A DNA stretch of 36,444 nucleotides from an uncultured Pelagibacteraceae bacterium (GCA_902550805.1 CACDAL010000010.1:1-36444), one strand, 5' to 3'. Positions 26,607 to 35,640 are shown, numbered from the stretch's first letter. Numbers and translations: made by a program. Notes: generated by a model not told the origin, from the letters alone.

Positions 26607-27422
26607 ATGAAAATACTTACAAATATTTTTGAACTAAATAAGGCAATTAATAATCACTCAAATTTAGGATTTGTGCCTACAATGGGCGGTTTACATAATG
26701 GTCATATTTCCTTAATTAAGATTTCAAAAAATAGATGCAGCAAGACGCTGGTAAGCATATATGTGAATCCAAATCAATTTAATAACAAGAAAGATTTTGC
26801 AAAATATCCAAGAAATATAAAAAATGATTTTAAAATTTTATATAAATTAAAAGTTGATTATCTTTTTATTCCCAAAACTTCTGAGATTTATAAAAAAAAA
26901 AGAAACAAAAAAATCAAGCTAAATAAAAATGATAAAATAATGTGTGGCAAGTATAGAAAGGGTCATTTTGAAGGAGTTTTGGACATAATGGATAGATTTT
27001 TAAGAATTATTAAAGCCAAATATATTTTTATGGGTGAAAAAGATTATCAACAATTATATTTAATTAAAAATTATATTAAAAAAAAATATAAAAGCGTTGT
27101 AATTAATTGCCCAACAATAAGAGATAAAAATAAACTAGCTTTATCATCAAGGAATTTTTTACTAAGTAAAAAGGAACATTATAACGCTGGTTTAATATCT
27201 AAATTTTTAATTAAATTCAAAATTTCTTTTTCAAGAAAAAAAAATAAAAATTATTCTTTATTAATTCAAATAAAAAATCTACTTGAAGAAAAATTTAGAA
27301 TTAGAATTGAATATCTTGAATTTAGAAATACAAGCGATTTAAAAATATCTAATTTTAAAAAAAAATATAAGCTTTTTATAGCTTACTACATAAATAATAT
27401 AAGACTTATAGATAATTTTTAA
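26607..27422 (+). CDS. panC: Pantothenate synthetase
   Basis: PanC ligates pantoate and beta-alanine using ATP to make pantothenate, the CoA precursor. The 271-aa protein shows GFVPTMGGLHNGHISLI (residues 21-37, HIGH-type adenylate motif), SIYVNPNQFN, KGHFEGVLDIMDRF, MGEKDYQQLYLI and the KMSKS-like LALSSRN near 174-180. All key motifs are intact despite an extremely Lys/Ile/Asn-rich composition. A TATAAT box at 26587-26592 lies 14 nt before the ATG, with no good -35. The stop codon adjoins the mgtE stop on the other strand, and the C-terminal Lys codons appear to encode a T-run for the mgtE terminator. Confidence 0.94.
   Translation: MKILTNIFELNKAINNHSNLGFVPTMGGLHNGHISLIKISKNRCSKTLVSIYVNPNQFNNKKDFAKYPRNIKNDFKILYKLKVDYLFIPKTSEIYKKKRNKKIKLNKNDKIMCGKYRKGHFEGVLDIMDRFLRIIKAKYIFMGEKDYQQLYLIKNYIKKKYKSVVINCPTIRDKNKLALSSRNFLLSKKEHYNAGLISKFLIKFKISFSRKKNKNYSLLIQIKNLLEEKFRIRIEYLEFRNTSDLKISNFKKKYKLFIAYYINNIRLIDNF
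27357..27385 (-). terminator. Candidate intrinsic terminator of mgtE, inside panC
   Basis: On the minus strand, 38 nt beyond the mgtE stop, TAAGCT pairs with AGCTTA around the loop ATAAAA (27368-27385), with one more G-U pair possible at the base. The stem is followed by TA and nine T residues (27365-27357). This is the only junction in the window with a compact stem directly followed by a long T run. The T run is the complement of the AAA codons (Lys-Lys-Lys) near the end of the convergent panC. The stem is short and AT-rich, so the call is tentative. Confidence 0.4.
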
Positions 27423-28796
27423 TTATAAAAAATATGCACCCACGCCCAAAAATGAAACAAAACCTATTACATCTGTTATCGTTGTCACAAATACGCTTGA
27501 TGATATAGCTGGATCTATATTCATTTTTTTCAATGTTACTGGAACAAGTATTCCAAATAAACCGGCAACTATCATTGTTAATATCATTGAAATAGAGATT
27601 ATCATAGATAGATTTATATCTTTAAACCATAATTGAACAATAAATGAACTAATTATTGCAAATATAATTCCATTTAAAACACCGATATTAAATTCTTTTA
27701 AAATATTTTTTGTAAAATTATTTTTAGTTAAATCTTTTGTTGCTAGAGACCTAACTGTTACAGCCAAAGTTTGCATGCCAGCATTTCCTCCCATAGACGC
27801 AACAATAGGCATTAAAAAAGCTAGAACTACCATTTGTTGAATGGTGGCACCAAACAAACTTATACAATATGTTGCTATAAATGCTGTAAACAAATTAAGT
27901 AGAAGCCAATTAAATCTTCTTTTTGTTTTGGTAATAACCCCATCTGTAATTTCTTCATCGCCAACACCAGCTAATCTTAAAGTATCTTCTTCAGTTTCTT
28001 CCTTTAAAACAGTTAATACATCATCATAAGTAATCATTCCAACTAACTTATTAAGTTTATCTATTACACATGCTGAACTTAAATTATAATTTTCAAATAA
28101 AATTCCTACTTCTTCTTTATCCATATCAACTGGTATAAGAACTTGAGACTCTGACATAATAGAAATCATTTTTGTATCTCGAGAAGTTCTTAAAACTTTA
28201 GATGATGGAACGCTTCCAATTGGTTTAAAATCTTCATCAACAATAAATATTTCTAAAAATTGTTCAGGAAGTTCTTTGTTTTCTCTTAAATAATCGATTG
28301 TTTGACCTACTGACCAGTTGCTAGGAATTGCTGTAAATTCTCGTTGCATAATTCTAGCTGCGCTATCTTCAGGATAGCTTAAGCTTTCCAGCAATGCAAA
28401 ACGATCTTTGGGTGGTAAAGAACTTAGTATATTATTTTTATCATTTTCTTTAACATTTTCTAATATTTTTATTGCATCGTCAGATTCTAAGTTTTTTAAA
28501 ATTGTTACTATAGAATCTGAAGACAAATATGTAATAATTTCTGATTGAACTGATTCATTAAGTTCAACAAATACCTCTGGATCAATTTTAAAATTATTAA
28601 GTTTAATTAAGTTTTCTCTATCATTTTCATTTAAATGTTCGATAATATCAGCTGCATCAGCAGGGTGCATTTCTTTGAATGAATTTGTAATAAATTGAGC
28701 ATCATTATTTGAAATTTTATCAGTAACAACTTTTATGAATTCCTTATTAAATTCAAAATTTACCTTTTTATCTTTAATTTTTTTTACTAAAGTCAT
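27423..28796 (-). CDS. mgtE: Magnesium transporter MgtE
   Basis: MgtE is a Mg2+-gated channel of the inner membrane. The 457-aa protein has an N-terminal superhelical domain (about 1-130, with MHPADAADIIEHL and PPKDRFALLESL), two CBS domains (about 140-265, with IPVDMDKEEVGILFENYN and VGMITYDDVL) and a C-terminal pore region of about five membrane helices (about 285-457) containing the conserved PIVASMGGNAGMQTLAV filter region and a TDVIGF segment near the end. Acidic residues of the N and CBS domains expected for cytoplasmic Mg2+ sensing are abundant. It stands alone, convergent with panC (no gap) and divergent from lipB; no Mg2+ riboswitch can fit in the 60-nt upstream gap. Confidence 0.95.
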   Translation of the reverse strand: MTLVKKIKDKKVNFEFNKEFIKVVTDKISNNDAQFITNSFKEMHPADAADIIEHLNENDRENLIKLNNFKIDPEVFVELNESVQSEIITYLSSDSIVTILKNLESDDAIKILENVKENDKNNILSSLPPKDRFALLESLSYPEDSAARIMQREFTAIPSNWSVGQTIDYLRENKELPEQFLEIFIVDEDFKPIGSVPSSKVLRTSRDTKMISIMSESQVLIPVDMDKEEVGILFENYNLSSACVIDKLNKLVGMITYDDVLTVLKEETEEDTLRLAGVGDEEITDGVITKTKRRFNWLLLNLFTAFIATYCISLFGATIQQMVVLAFLMPIVASMGGNAGMQTLAVTVRSLATKDLTKNNFTKNILKEFNIGVLNGIIFAIISSFIVQLWFKDINLSMIISISMILTMIVAGLFGILVPVTLKKMNIDPAISSSVFVTTITDVIGFVSFLGVGAYFL

Positions 28797-28811
28797 AAAT
28801 TTACCTATAAT
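28783..28811 (+). promoter_or_regulatory. Predicted sigma-70-type promoter for lipB
   Basis: TTTACT at 28783-28788, exactly 17 nt, then a perfect TATAAT at 28806-28811. The predicted start near 28818 gives a leader of about 38 nt before the lipB ATG at 28857. The -35 box falls in the first codons of the divergent mgtE, the same arrangement seen for the transglycosylase promoter in dapA. Confidence 0.45.
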
Positions 28812-28856
28812 TTAGATGGCACTATTAATACAATATAAGAATAATACAATTTTTAA

Positions 28857-29477
28857 ATGAATATAGAGATTAAAAAGTCAATAAAACCAATAAAATATAA
28901 ATATGCAATCTCAATGATGGAGAAGAGGCTGGAAGAACTAAACTTGAAAAAAAATTATGAGTTAATTTGGATTTTAGAACATGAAGAAATTTATACAGGT
29001 GGTACTAGCTATAATAAAAATGAAATTTTAGATAATTCGATTAATTTTGTCAAAACTAATAGAGGTGGTAAAATAACTTATCATGGTCCAGGACAATTAA
29101 TTTTTTATTTTGTGTTAGATTTAAAAAAAAGAGGAAAAAATATTAAAAAATTAATTACAACAATAGAAAGTACAATTATTGATACTCTTAAAGATTTTAA
29201 GATTCATGCTTTTGCTGACAGAAAAAATATTGGTATATGGTATAAAAATAAGAATAAAATTGAAAAAATTGGAGCAATCGGAATTAAAGTAAAAAAATGG
29301 ATTGCTTATCATGGATTTGCAATAAATATATCTAATGATTTGAATAAATATAATAAAATTATACCTTGTGGTATAAAAAATAAATCTGTCACGAATTTAC
29401 ATTCTATAAAAAAACAAAATTATAAAAATTTAAAAAAGAAATTATTAAATAATTTTTTATCTAATCTTCAAAATTAA
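28857..29477 (+). CDS. lipB: Lipoyl (octanoyl) transferase
   Basis: LipB moves octanoyl groups from acyl carrier protein to lipoyl domains of 2-oxoacid dehydrogenases and the glycine cleavage H protein. The 206-aa protein has [19 protein letters not shown] (about 68-85), the catalytic lysine K137 in [10 protein letters not shown], and the acyl-accepting cysteine C171 in [13 protein letters not shown]. These positions are close to those of E. coli LipB. It is a single-gene unit whose 3' end overlaps the pseudouridine synthase gene by 17 bp tail to tail. Confidence 0.95.
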   Translation: MNIEIKKSIKPIKYKYAISMMEKRLEELNLKKNYELIWILEHEEIYTGGTSYNKNEILDNSINFVKTNRGGKITYHGPGQLIFYFVLDLKKRGKNIKKLITTIESTIIDTLKDFKIHAFADRKNIGIWYKNKNKIEKIGAIGIKVKKWIAYHGFAINISNDLNKYNKIIPCGIKNKSVTNLHSIKKQNYKNLKKKLLNNFLSNLQN

Positions 29478-30372
29478 GTCTTTTAGTGTTTAATATTTTT
29501 TTAAAATACTCAGGTAATAATGCTCTATATGTATATTTCTTTTCATTAATCATAAATTTAATTTCATAAGAATGTAACATTAAATTTTTATTAATTGATT
29601 TTGTGTCAACTTGATTATTATATTTGTTATCCCCTATAATAGAATGTCCCAAAATAAATAATTGTTTTCTTAATTGATGTTTTCTCCCCGTAACAGGTTT
29701 CATTTTAACTAAAGATGAATTAATATTTTTATCTAAAACTTTAAATGATGTTTCAGCATGCTCAATAATTTTTTTTTTTCCTTCATATCGAACTAGATCA
29801 TTTTTCCAAAAACCTTTATCTTTTAACAATTCTCCATGACAAATAGCAAGATAGGTTTTATGAACTTTTCTTAAACGAAATAATGTTGTTAAAAGTTGAG
29901 CTGTTTTTCTATTTTTTGCTAATAAAAAAACTCCAGATGTATCTTTATCTAGTCTATGTACTGAATATGGTTTAGTATTATAAAAAATTTCACTCTTTGA
30001 AAAAATATCAACAAGATTTTTTTTTGATTTAGTTCCTCCTTGGACTGATATTCCAGATTTTTTATTAATAACAATAAAATCATCATTATTATCAATTATT
30101 AAATTTTCATTTTCTTTTATAATTTCATTAGAAGGTTTAAATTTATTTTGTCTTAAAGTTATTTTTTCTTTAAAATTAAAATTAAAAATATCTATCTTAT
30201 CGTTAGTTTTAATTTTTACAGAACTTTTTATTTTCTTATTATTTAATTTAATTTTTCCGTTTCTTAAATTTTTTTCTATAAAACTTTGAGGAATTTTGCC
30301 AAATCTATGTCTCAACCAACGATCAATCCTCATTTCGTTGAACGTTTCTTCAACGATATAGTTTTTTTTCAT
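29461..30372 (-). CDS. rluC: RluC-type 23S rRNA pseudouridine synthase
   Basis: This 303-aa enzyme isomerises uridine to pseudouridine in RNA. An N-terminal S4 RNA-binding domain (about 14-65: [19 protein letters not shown]) precedes the RluA-family catalytic domain (about 90-290) with ISVQGG, the catalytic Asp142 in HRLDKDTSG, and [14 protein letters not shown]. An S4 plus RluA arrangement and RhhF-type start favour RluC over RluD, but substrate sites cannot be fixed from sequence alone. It lies 21 nt downstream of rplQ and may be read through from the ribosomal cluster. An A11 tract (29769-29779) lies in a Lys run. It ends 17 bp inside lipB on the other strand. Confidence 0.88.
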   Translation of the reverse strand: MKKNYIVEETFNEMRIDRWLRHRFGKIPQSFIEKNLRNGKIKLNNKKIKSSVKIKTNDKIDIFNFNFKEKITLRQNKFKPSNEIIKENENLIIDNNDDFIVINKKSGISVQGGTKSKKNLVDIFSKSEIFYNTKPYSVHRLDKDTSGVFLLAKNRKTAQLLTTLFRLRKVHKTYLAICHGELLKDKGFWKNDLVRYEGKKKIIEHAETSFKVLDKNINSSLVKMKPVTGRKHQLRKQLFILGHSIIGDNKYNNQVDTKSINKNLMLHSYEIKFMINEKKYTYRALLPEYFKKILNTKRLNFED

Positions 30373-30393
30373 CAGTAAATATTATTAAAAATA

Positions 30394-30834
30394 TTATTTA
30401 GAGGCTATTTTTGGTTCTTCTTGTTTAGTTTCTTTTTTTGCTTCCTTTTTCTTTCTGTCTACTCTTTTTGCCTCAACATCTCTATCAACAAATTCTATTA
30501 CAGCCATTGGTGCTTTATCTCCATACCTAAATCCTGATTTAATAATTCTAGTATATCCACCTTTTCTATTTTCATATCTTTTAGATAAAGTTTTTCTAAC
30601 TTTTGATGTTGATTTTGAGTCCTGTAATTTTGAAATTAATAATTTTGTATTTTGTAATGTATCTTTTTTTCCCAAAGTTATTATCTTATCTGCCTGTGGC
30701 TTTAACACTTTAGCTTTTGGAAGAGTTGTGGTTATCTGTTCATACTTTATTAAAGAATTGAGCATATTTTTTATTAGAGCTTTTCTGTGTTCTGATGTTC
30801 TATTTAATTTTTTATAACCAAATCGATGTCTCAT
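30394..30834 (-). CDS. rplQ: Large ribosomal subunit protein bL17
   Basis: The 146-aa protein has the L17 signature [20 protein letters not shown] at the start, ITTTLPKAKVLKP (about 36-48) and GGYTRIIKSGFRYGDKAPMAVIEFVDR (about 92-118). A charged Lys/Glu-rich tail of about 25 residues extends beyond the core, as seen in other alphaproteobacterial L17 proteins. It overlaps the rpoA stop by one base and closes the usual rpsM-rpsK-rpoA-rplQ order. Confidence 0.97.
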   Translation of the reverse strand: MRHRFGYKKLNRTSEHRKALIKNMLNSLIKYEQITTTLPKAKVLKPQADKIITLGKKDTLQNTKLLISKLQDSKSTSKVRKTLSKRYENRKGGYTRIIKSGFRYGDKAPMAVIEFVDRDVEAKRVDRKKKEAKKETKQEEPKIASK

Positions 30835-31862
30835 TAGATTGCTTCCTCTAATTTCTTTGACAATTCTGCTATATTATCAGGTGGCCAATTAGGTATTTCC
30901 ATTCCAAGATATAGGGACATGCCTGTTAAAACTTCTTTAATTTCATTCAAAGATTTTCTTCCAAAATTTGGTGTTCTAAGCATCTCACCTTCTGATTTTT
31001 GTACCAAGTCTCCTATATAAATTATATTATCATTTTTTAAACAATTCATTGATCTAACTGACAATTCTAACTCATCGACTTTACGTAACAAGTTTTTATT
31101 AAACTCTGGTTCAGTAGATTGTTCTCGTACAATTACTTCTTGAGGTTCATCAAAATTCACGAACATTTTTAATTGATCTTGAAAAATTCTAGCTGAATAT
31201 GCCACAGCGTCCTCTGCCGAAATTGATCCATTTGTTTCAACTTCCATTATTAATTTATCATAGTCTAAAGCTTTACCTTCTCTTGCTGTGCTTATTGAGT
31301 AAGAAACTTTTTTAACTGGACTAAATAATGAATCTATAGGTATCAATCCTAATGGTGGCTCTTCTGGTTTATTTAGCTCGGCTGATACGTAACCTTTTCC
31401 AGTACCTACTGACATTTCCATATGAAAATTAGTATTTTCATCAAGATTACAAATGACTAAATCTGGATTTAAAATTTCAATATCAGTAACAGAAGTTATA
31501 TTTGATGCTTTAATTTCGCCTGGGCCTTTTGCATCTAATATTAATTTTTTATTTACATCTGAATTACTTTTTAAAGCTAGTGATTTTACGTTTAAAACTA
31601 TATCTGTAACATCTTCTCTAACACCTTTTATAGAAGTAAATTCATGTAACACTCCATCAATTTGAACTGCTGTTACTGCAGTTCCTCTAATTGATGATAA
31701 TAAAATTCTTCTTAATGAGTTTCCTAAAGTTAAACCATATCCTTTTTCAAGTGGTTCGGCTATTATTTTGGCGTAAGATTTATCATCACTTAGTTGAATA
31801 TCCAATTTAGGTGGTTTAATTAGTGATTTCCAATTTTTTGTATTTACTGCTGATGTTTCCAT
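30834..31862 (-). CDS. rpoA: DNA-directed RNA polymerase subunit alpha
   Basis: The 342-aa alpha subunit nucleates RNA polymerase assembly and contacts upstream promoter DNA and activators. The N-terminal domain (about 15-240) shows [23 protein letters not shown] and [12 protein letters not shown]; the C-terminal domain (about 255-330) shows [28 protein letters not shown], and [11 protein letters not shown]. Length is normal. An AAGGAG Shine-Dalgarno sequence (plus-strand CTCCTT at 31870-31875), 7 nt before the ATG, lies in the last codons of rpsK; it is one of the few clear ribosome-binding sites in the window, fitting a highly expressed gene. Confidence 0.98.
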   Translation of the reverse strand: METSAVNTKNWKSLIKPPKLDIQLSDDKSYAKIIAEPLEKGYGLTLGNSLRRILLSSIRGTAVTAVQIDGVLHEFTSIKGVREDVTDIVLNVKSLALKSNSDVNKKLILDAKGPGEIKASNITSVTDIEILNPDLVICNLDENTNFHMEMSVGTGKGYVSAELNKPEEPPLGLIPIDSLFSPVKKVSYSISTAREGKALDYDKLIMEVETNGSISAEDAVAYSARIFQDQLKMFVNFDEPQEVIVREQSTEPEFNKNLLRKVDELELSVRSMNCLKNDNIIYIGDLVQKSEGEMLRTPNFGRKSLNEIKEVLTGMSLYLGMEIPNWPPDNIAELSKKLEEAI

Positions 31863-32306
31863 TTACACTCTCCTTTTTTTTGGTGGTCTTGATCCATTGT
31901 GTGGCATAGGTGTAGTATCTTTAATTGACACAATTTTAAATCCTCTTGCTTGTAATGCTCTTAATGCTGTTTCTCTTCCAGAACCAGGTCCTTTTACTTC
32001 AACAGATAATATTTTCATTCCTACTTCAAGAGCTTTAGCGGCTGCTGAATCTGCGGCCACTTGTGCTGCGTAAGGAGTAGATTTTCTTGAACCTTTAAAG
32101 CCCTTTTGACCAGCTGATGCCCAAGATATAACATTGCCATTTGTATCAGCTATAGACACTATAGTATTATTAAATGTAGATTGAACATAGGCTATTCCAT
32201 TAAGAATATTTTTTTTCGTTTTTTTCTTTTTAGAGTAAGAACTTTTTTTTGATTTTTTTTGATCTTCATTAATTTGATCTTTGGTTTCAATATTATCTTT
32301 TTTCAT
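31863..32306 (-). CDS. rpsK: Small ribosomal subunit protein uS11, with Lys-rich N-terminal extension
   Basis: uS11 forms part of the 30S platform near the mRNA exit. The core ([74 protein letters not shown]) is fully conserved. The protein is 147 aa, about 18 longer than E. coli S11, because residues 1-32 form a charged low-complexity tail with many Lys and Ser. No internal Met would give a shorter canonical start. It lies 2 nt after rpsM and 0 nt before rpoA. Confidence 0.97.
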   Translation of the reverse strand: MKKDNIETKDQINEDQKKSKKSSYSKKKKTKKNILNGIAYVQSTFNNTIVSIADTNGNVISWASAGQKGFKGSRKSTPYAAQVAADSAAAKALEVGMKILSVEVKGPGSGRETALRALQARGFKIVSIKDTTPMPHNGSRPPKKRRV

Positions 32307-32308
32307 TT

Positions 32309-32692
32309 TTATTTTTTAAGTGGTGTTAGTTTTTTCCCTGCAATTGCAATTGCCTTACCTTTTCTAGTTCTAGAATTACAGCGTGTTCTTTGGCCTCTTA
32401 CTGGAAGTTTTTTTCTATGTCTAGTTCCTCTGTAAGTTGCTAAATCAATAAGTCTTTTAATACTTAAAGAATTTTCTCTTCTTAAATCTCCTTCAACAGT
32501 AAACTTCTGATCAATATATTCTCTTATTTTTAATATTTGTTCATCGGTAAGTTCATTCACTCTTTTAGATTTAGGTATCTCTAGTGCATTACATATTTCA
32601 TTTGAAAATTTGTCTCCTATTCCAAATATATATGTTAAACCTATATGAACTAATTTGTTTTGTGGAATATTTACACCTGCGATACGAGCCAT
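32309..32692 (-). CDS. rpsM: Small ribosomal subunit protein uS13
   Basis: The 127-aa protein is standard uS13 of the 30S head: [22 protein letters not shown]-type N-terminus with [22 protein letters not shown]-like helices ([21 protein letters not shown]), and the C-terminal [24 protein letters not shown] that contacts tRNA. It is the first gene after a predicted promoter in the 55-nt gap downstream of adk, so rpsM-rpsK-rpoA-rplQ can probably be transcribed independently of the upstream ribosomal genes. Confidence 0.98.
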   Translation of the reverse strand: MARIAGVNIPQNKLVHIGLTYIFGIGDKFSNEICNALEIPKSKRVNELTDEQILKIREYIDQKFTVEGDLRRENSLSIKRLIDLATYRGTRHRKKLPVRGQRTRCNSRTRKGKAIAIAGKKLTPLKK

Positions 32693-32715
32693 AATATTGT
32701 GATAAAATTTAGCCT

Positions 32716-32743
32716 TTTATATAAGAAGTTGTTTTAAAGTCAA
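32716..32743 (-). promoter_or_regulatory. Predicted sigma-70-type promoter for rpsM-rpsK-rpoA-rplQ
   Basis: On the minus strand, TTGACT (plus 32738-32743) and TATAAA (plus 32716-32721) are separated by 16 nt. The predicted start is near 32709, with a 5' leader of about 17 nt to the rpsM ATG at 32692. It lies in the largest gap of the ribosomal cluster. This is among the best promoter matches in the window, with 5/6 consensus bases at both boxes. Confidence 0.55.
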
Positions 32744-32747
32744 TGTA

Positions 32748-33389
32748 TTATACTTTGAAAATTTGCTCAATTTTCCTTGAAATTTGTTCGATTTTATTAC
32801 TTCCATCAATTTCATGAAAATAACTTCTTGATGAATAAAAATCTAAAACTGGTTTTGTTTTTTTCATATATTCATCGTATCTATTTATAATGGTTTCTTC
32901 ATTATCATCCTTTCTTTTAATCATGTAGTTTTCTCCGCAAGGATGATTATCAATCTCATTACTATCAATAAATTTATTAAATATTTTATTACACTTTTCA
33001 CATGTAACTCTACCTAAAATTCTTTTTTCTAAAATATCTCTTGATACTTTTAAAAATAATATAAAATTTATAGATTGATTATCGGAGTTAAGAATTATTT
33101 CTAAATTTTCAGCCTGATTTATATTTCTTGGATAACCATCAAAAACAATTCTATTTCTGTAGTTTGAATTAGTAATAACTTTTTTTAATAGCCTATTAAC
33201 AATATCATCTGTAGCAAAATCTCCCTTTGAAATTATATGTTCTATTTCTTTTCCTGTATCTGTTCGATTTTTTATCTCACTTCTTAAAAGATCACCTGTA
33301 GATACTTGATGAAGATTAAACTTATTTACAATATACTGAGCTTGCGTTCCTTTTCCAGCACCTGGTGGGCCAAAAATTATAACATTCAC
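32748..33389 (-). CDS. adk: Adenylate kinase
   Basis: Adk interconverts 2 ADP with ATP and AMP. The 213-aa long-form enzyme has the P-loop FGPPGAGKGTQ (6-16), TGDLLRSEI, IVFDGYPRN (81-89) and RKDDNEETIINR. The LID domain has C130 and C133 (CEKC) and C151, but the residue at the fourth zinc position is Asn154 rather than Cys or Asp; His149 could substitute. Location between secY and rpsM is the usual alphaproteobacterial and Gram-positive position. It starts 5 nt after secY. Confidence 0.97.
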   Translation of the reverse strand: MNVIIFGPPGAGKGTQAQYIVNKFNLHQVSTGDLLRSEIKNRTDTGKEIEHIISKGDFATDDIVNRLLKKVITNSNYRNRIVFDGYPRNINQAENLEIILNSDNQSINFILFLKVSRDILEKRILGRVTCEKCNKIFNKFIDSNEIDNHPCGENYMIKRKDDNEETIINRYDEYMKKTKPVLDFYSSRSYFHEIDGSNKIEQISRKIEQIFKV

Positions 33390-33394
33390 TTTCT

Positions 33395-34675
33395 TTATCT
33401 TCCAAACTTTGTTTTTTTTATCAATTGTTCATACTGTGAGCTCATAAGTCTAGTTTGTATTTGGGTAACAGTGTCTATAGCTACAACTACAACAATTAAT
33501 ATTGAAGTTCCTCCTAAATAAAAAGGAATAGGATAATTTGCAATTAAAAATTCTGGCATCAAACAAACTAACGCTAGATACAGTGAGCCTATAGTTGTCA
33601 ATCTTGTTAGAATTGTATCTATGTAGATAGCTGTACTTTCGCCTGGTCTAATTCCTGGTATGAACCCTCCATACTTTCTTAAATTTTCCGCAGTTTCATT
33701 TGGATTAAATGTAATTGAAGTATAAAAAAATGTAAAAAAAATAATACCTGATGCATATAAAATCATATAGAGAGGTTGTCCTTGGGAAAAATAAGAAGTT
33801 ATATTTAAAAAAATTTCATTTTGCGAAACGTTAAAATTAGAAAATGTAACTGGAAGAAGTAATAAAGCAGAAGCAAAAATTGCAGGAATAACTCCAGCGG
33901 AATTTATTTTTAAAGGTAAATGAGAAGAGTCTCCTCCATAAATTTTATTTCCCATTTGTCTTTTTGGATAATTTATTAAAATTTTCCTTAATGCTCTCTC
34001 CATAAAAACGATAAACATAATTGTTATAACTAGTAAAACAAAAATAAAGATTATCATAAGTGTTGATATGGCTCCTGTTCTTCCTAATTCAAATGTTGTA
34101 ACCAAGGCTCTAGGTATTTCTGCAACAATTCCGGAGAATATTATAAGTGATATACCGTTTCCTATACCTCTTTGCGTGATTTGCTCACCAAGCCACATTA
34201 AAAACATTGTACCGGCGACTATTGTCGTTACTGTTGTTATTTTAAAAAATAAACCAGGATTTATAACTAAATTAACTGAAGATTCTAAACCTACAGATAA
34301 TCCATACCCTTGAATGGTGGCTAGTAATACTGTTCCATATCTTGTTATTTGTGTAATTTTTTGTCTTCCTATTTCTCCTTGTGCTTTTAAATTTTTAAAA
34401 TAATCAGAAACTCCTGTTAACAATTGAACTATGATAGATGAAGATATATATGGCATAATTCCTAAAGCAAAGATTGCCATTCTGCTTACAGCTCCACCAG
34501 CAAAAACATTAAACATGCCAAGTAAACCTTTTTGATTACCTTCCATCATAATTTGCAACTGTTCAGGATCTATGCCTGGCAATGGTATAAATGTACCTAA
34601 TCTATAAATCGACAGAATAAAAATAGTGAATAAAATTCGATTTCTTAAATCGCTTGTTTGGGATGACTCGCTCAT
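33395..34675 (-). CDS. secY: Preprotein translocase subunit SecY
   Basis: SecY (426 aa) is the channel of the Sec translocon in the inner membrane, with about ten transmembrane helices. Conserved segments are RILFTIFILSIYRLGTFIPLPGID at about 12-35, GMFNVFAGGAVSRMAIFALGIMPYISSSI (plug and TM2, about 53-80), QRGIGNGISLIIF, MNKIYGGDSSHLPLKINSAGVIPAIFA-like cytoplasmic loop, and ADNLRKYGGFIPG-type loop (here AENLRKYGGFIPGIRPG). It exports proteins such as the lytic transglycosylase in this window. It lies 3 nt after rplO. Confidence 0.98.
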   Translation of the reverse strand: MSESSQTSDLRNRILFTIFILSIYRLGTFIPLPGIDPEQLQIMMEGNQKGLLGMFNVFAGGAVSRMAIFALGIMPYISSSIIVQLLTGVSDYFKNLKAQGEIGRQKITQITRYGTVLLATIQGYGLSVGLESSVNLVINPGLFFKITTVTTIVAGTMFLMWLGEQITQRGIGNGISLIIFSGIVAEIPRALVTTFELGRTGAISTLMIIFIFVLLVITIMFIVFMERALRKILINYPKRQMGNKIYGGDSSHLPLKINSAGVIPAIFASALLLLPVTFSNFNVSQNEIFLNITSYFSQGQPLYMILYASGIIFFTFFYTSITFNPNETAENLRKYGGFIPGIRPGESTAIYIDTILTRLTTIGSLYLALVCLMPEFLIANYPIPFYLGGTSILIVVVVAIDTVTQIQTRLMSSQYEQLIKKTKFGR

Positions 34676-34678
34676 TTA

Positions 34679-35137
34679 CTATTTATTATTTTTTAGAGTT
34701 ACTATACCGCCAGCTTTTTCAATTTTTTCTTTAGCTGATTTTGATGAAAAATCTGCCTCAATATCAATTTTTGTTTTTACTTCTCCTGTGCCTAATATTT
34801 TAAATTTTAAATCAGAGTTTTTTAAGATTCCAACTTTAATCAATGACTTTAAATTTATTTTTTCTTCAGGTTTTATAACTTTATTATCAATAAAAATTTG
34901 AATATTTGATAGGTTTATTTTTGCTATATTAATTTTTTTAATAGAATTAAATCCTCTTTTAGGAAGTCTTCTATATAAAGGCATTTGACCACCTTCAAAG
35001 CTTTTAATTGCTACTCCAGATCTAGATTTTTGACCCTTCACACCTCTGCCACAAGTTTTCCCTTTTCCTGATCCAATTCCTCTTCCTACTCTAATTTTTT
35101 TTATTTTAACTTGCGATGTTGTGTTAAGTAATGACAT
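34679..35137 (-). CDS. rplO: Large ribosomal subunit protein uL15
   Basis: The 152-aa protein has the Gly-rich uL15 N-terminus ([24 protein letters not shown], about 13-36), [16 protein letters not shown] (about 49-64) and the C-terminal [16 protein letters not shown]. The start ATG overlaps the rpsE stop by one base (TAATG), which leaves no room for rpmD (uL30), the gene usually found between rpsE and rplO. Confidence 0.97.
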   Translation of the reverse strand: MSLLNTTSQVKIKKIRVGRGIGSGKGKTCGRGVKGQKSRSGVAIKSFEGGQMPLYRRLPKRGFNSIKKINIAKINLSNIQIFIDNKVIKPEEKINLKSLIKVGILKNSDLKFKILGTGEVKTKIDIEADFSSKSAKEKIEKAGGIVTLKNNK

Positions 35138-35637
35138 TATCCTCTTTTTTCAATTATCTCTGATATTTTTTTATTTCTCAAATTAGAAATATTTTTTGGT
35201 GAATTTTGTTTTGATAAAGCTTTCATACATGCTCTGATTACATTGTGCGGATTAGCCGTACCTAATGATTTAGCAACTATATCTTTTATGCCCAATACTT
35301 CACATACAGCTCTAACTGGTCCACCGGCTATTATACCTGTTCCTTTAGGGGCTGCTCTTAACTTAATTTTTCCTGCCCCATCTTTACCTGAGATGTCATG
35401 ATGTATTGTTCTACCTTCTCTTAATGGAATTTGCTTTAAATTTCTTTTTGCTAAATCGTTGGCTTTTTTTATTGCATCAGGAACTTGTTTTGCTTTAGCG
35501 TGTGCTATGCCAATTTTTCCGTTTTGATTTCCTACTACTACCAATGCTGAAAATCCAAATCTTCTTCCACCTTTAACAACTTTAGTAATTCTATTAATGT
35601 GTACTAATTTTTCCAAATATTCTGTATTTTTATCCAT
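35137..35637 (-). CDS. rpsE: Small ribosomal subunit protein uS5
   Basis: uS5 lies at the mRNA entrance of the 30S subunit and contributes to decoding accuracy. The 166-aa protein has the N-terminal dsRBD-like domain [30 protein letters not shown] (about 20-49) and C-terminal [36 protein letters not shown] segments. Length and motifs are normal. It follows rplR after 3 nt and overlaps rplO by one base. Confidence 0.98.
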   Translation of the reverse strand: MDKNTEYLEKLVHINRITKVVKGGRRFGFSALVVVGNQNGKIGIAHAKAKQVPDAIKKANDLAKRNLKQIPLREGRTIHHDISGKDGAGKIKLRAAPKGTGIIAGGPVRAVCEVLGIKDIVAKSLGTANPHNVIRACMKALSKQNSPKNISNLRNKKISEIIEKRG

Positions 35638-35640
35638 AAT

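Noticed and set aside
34626-34901. 91-aa plus-strand open frame spanning the secY-rplO junction
   Set aside because: Antisense to two conserved genes, low-complexity Phe/Ile/Ser sequence, no promoter seen.
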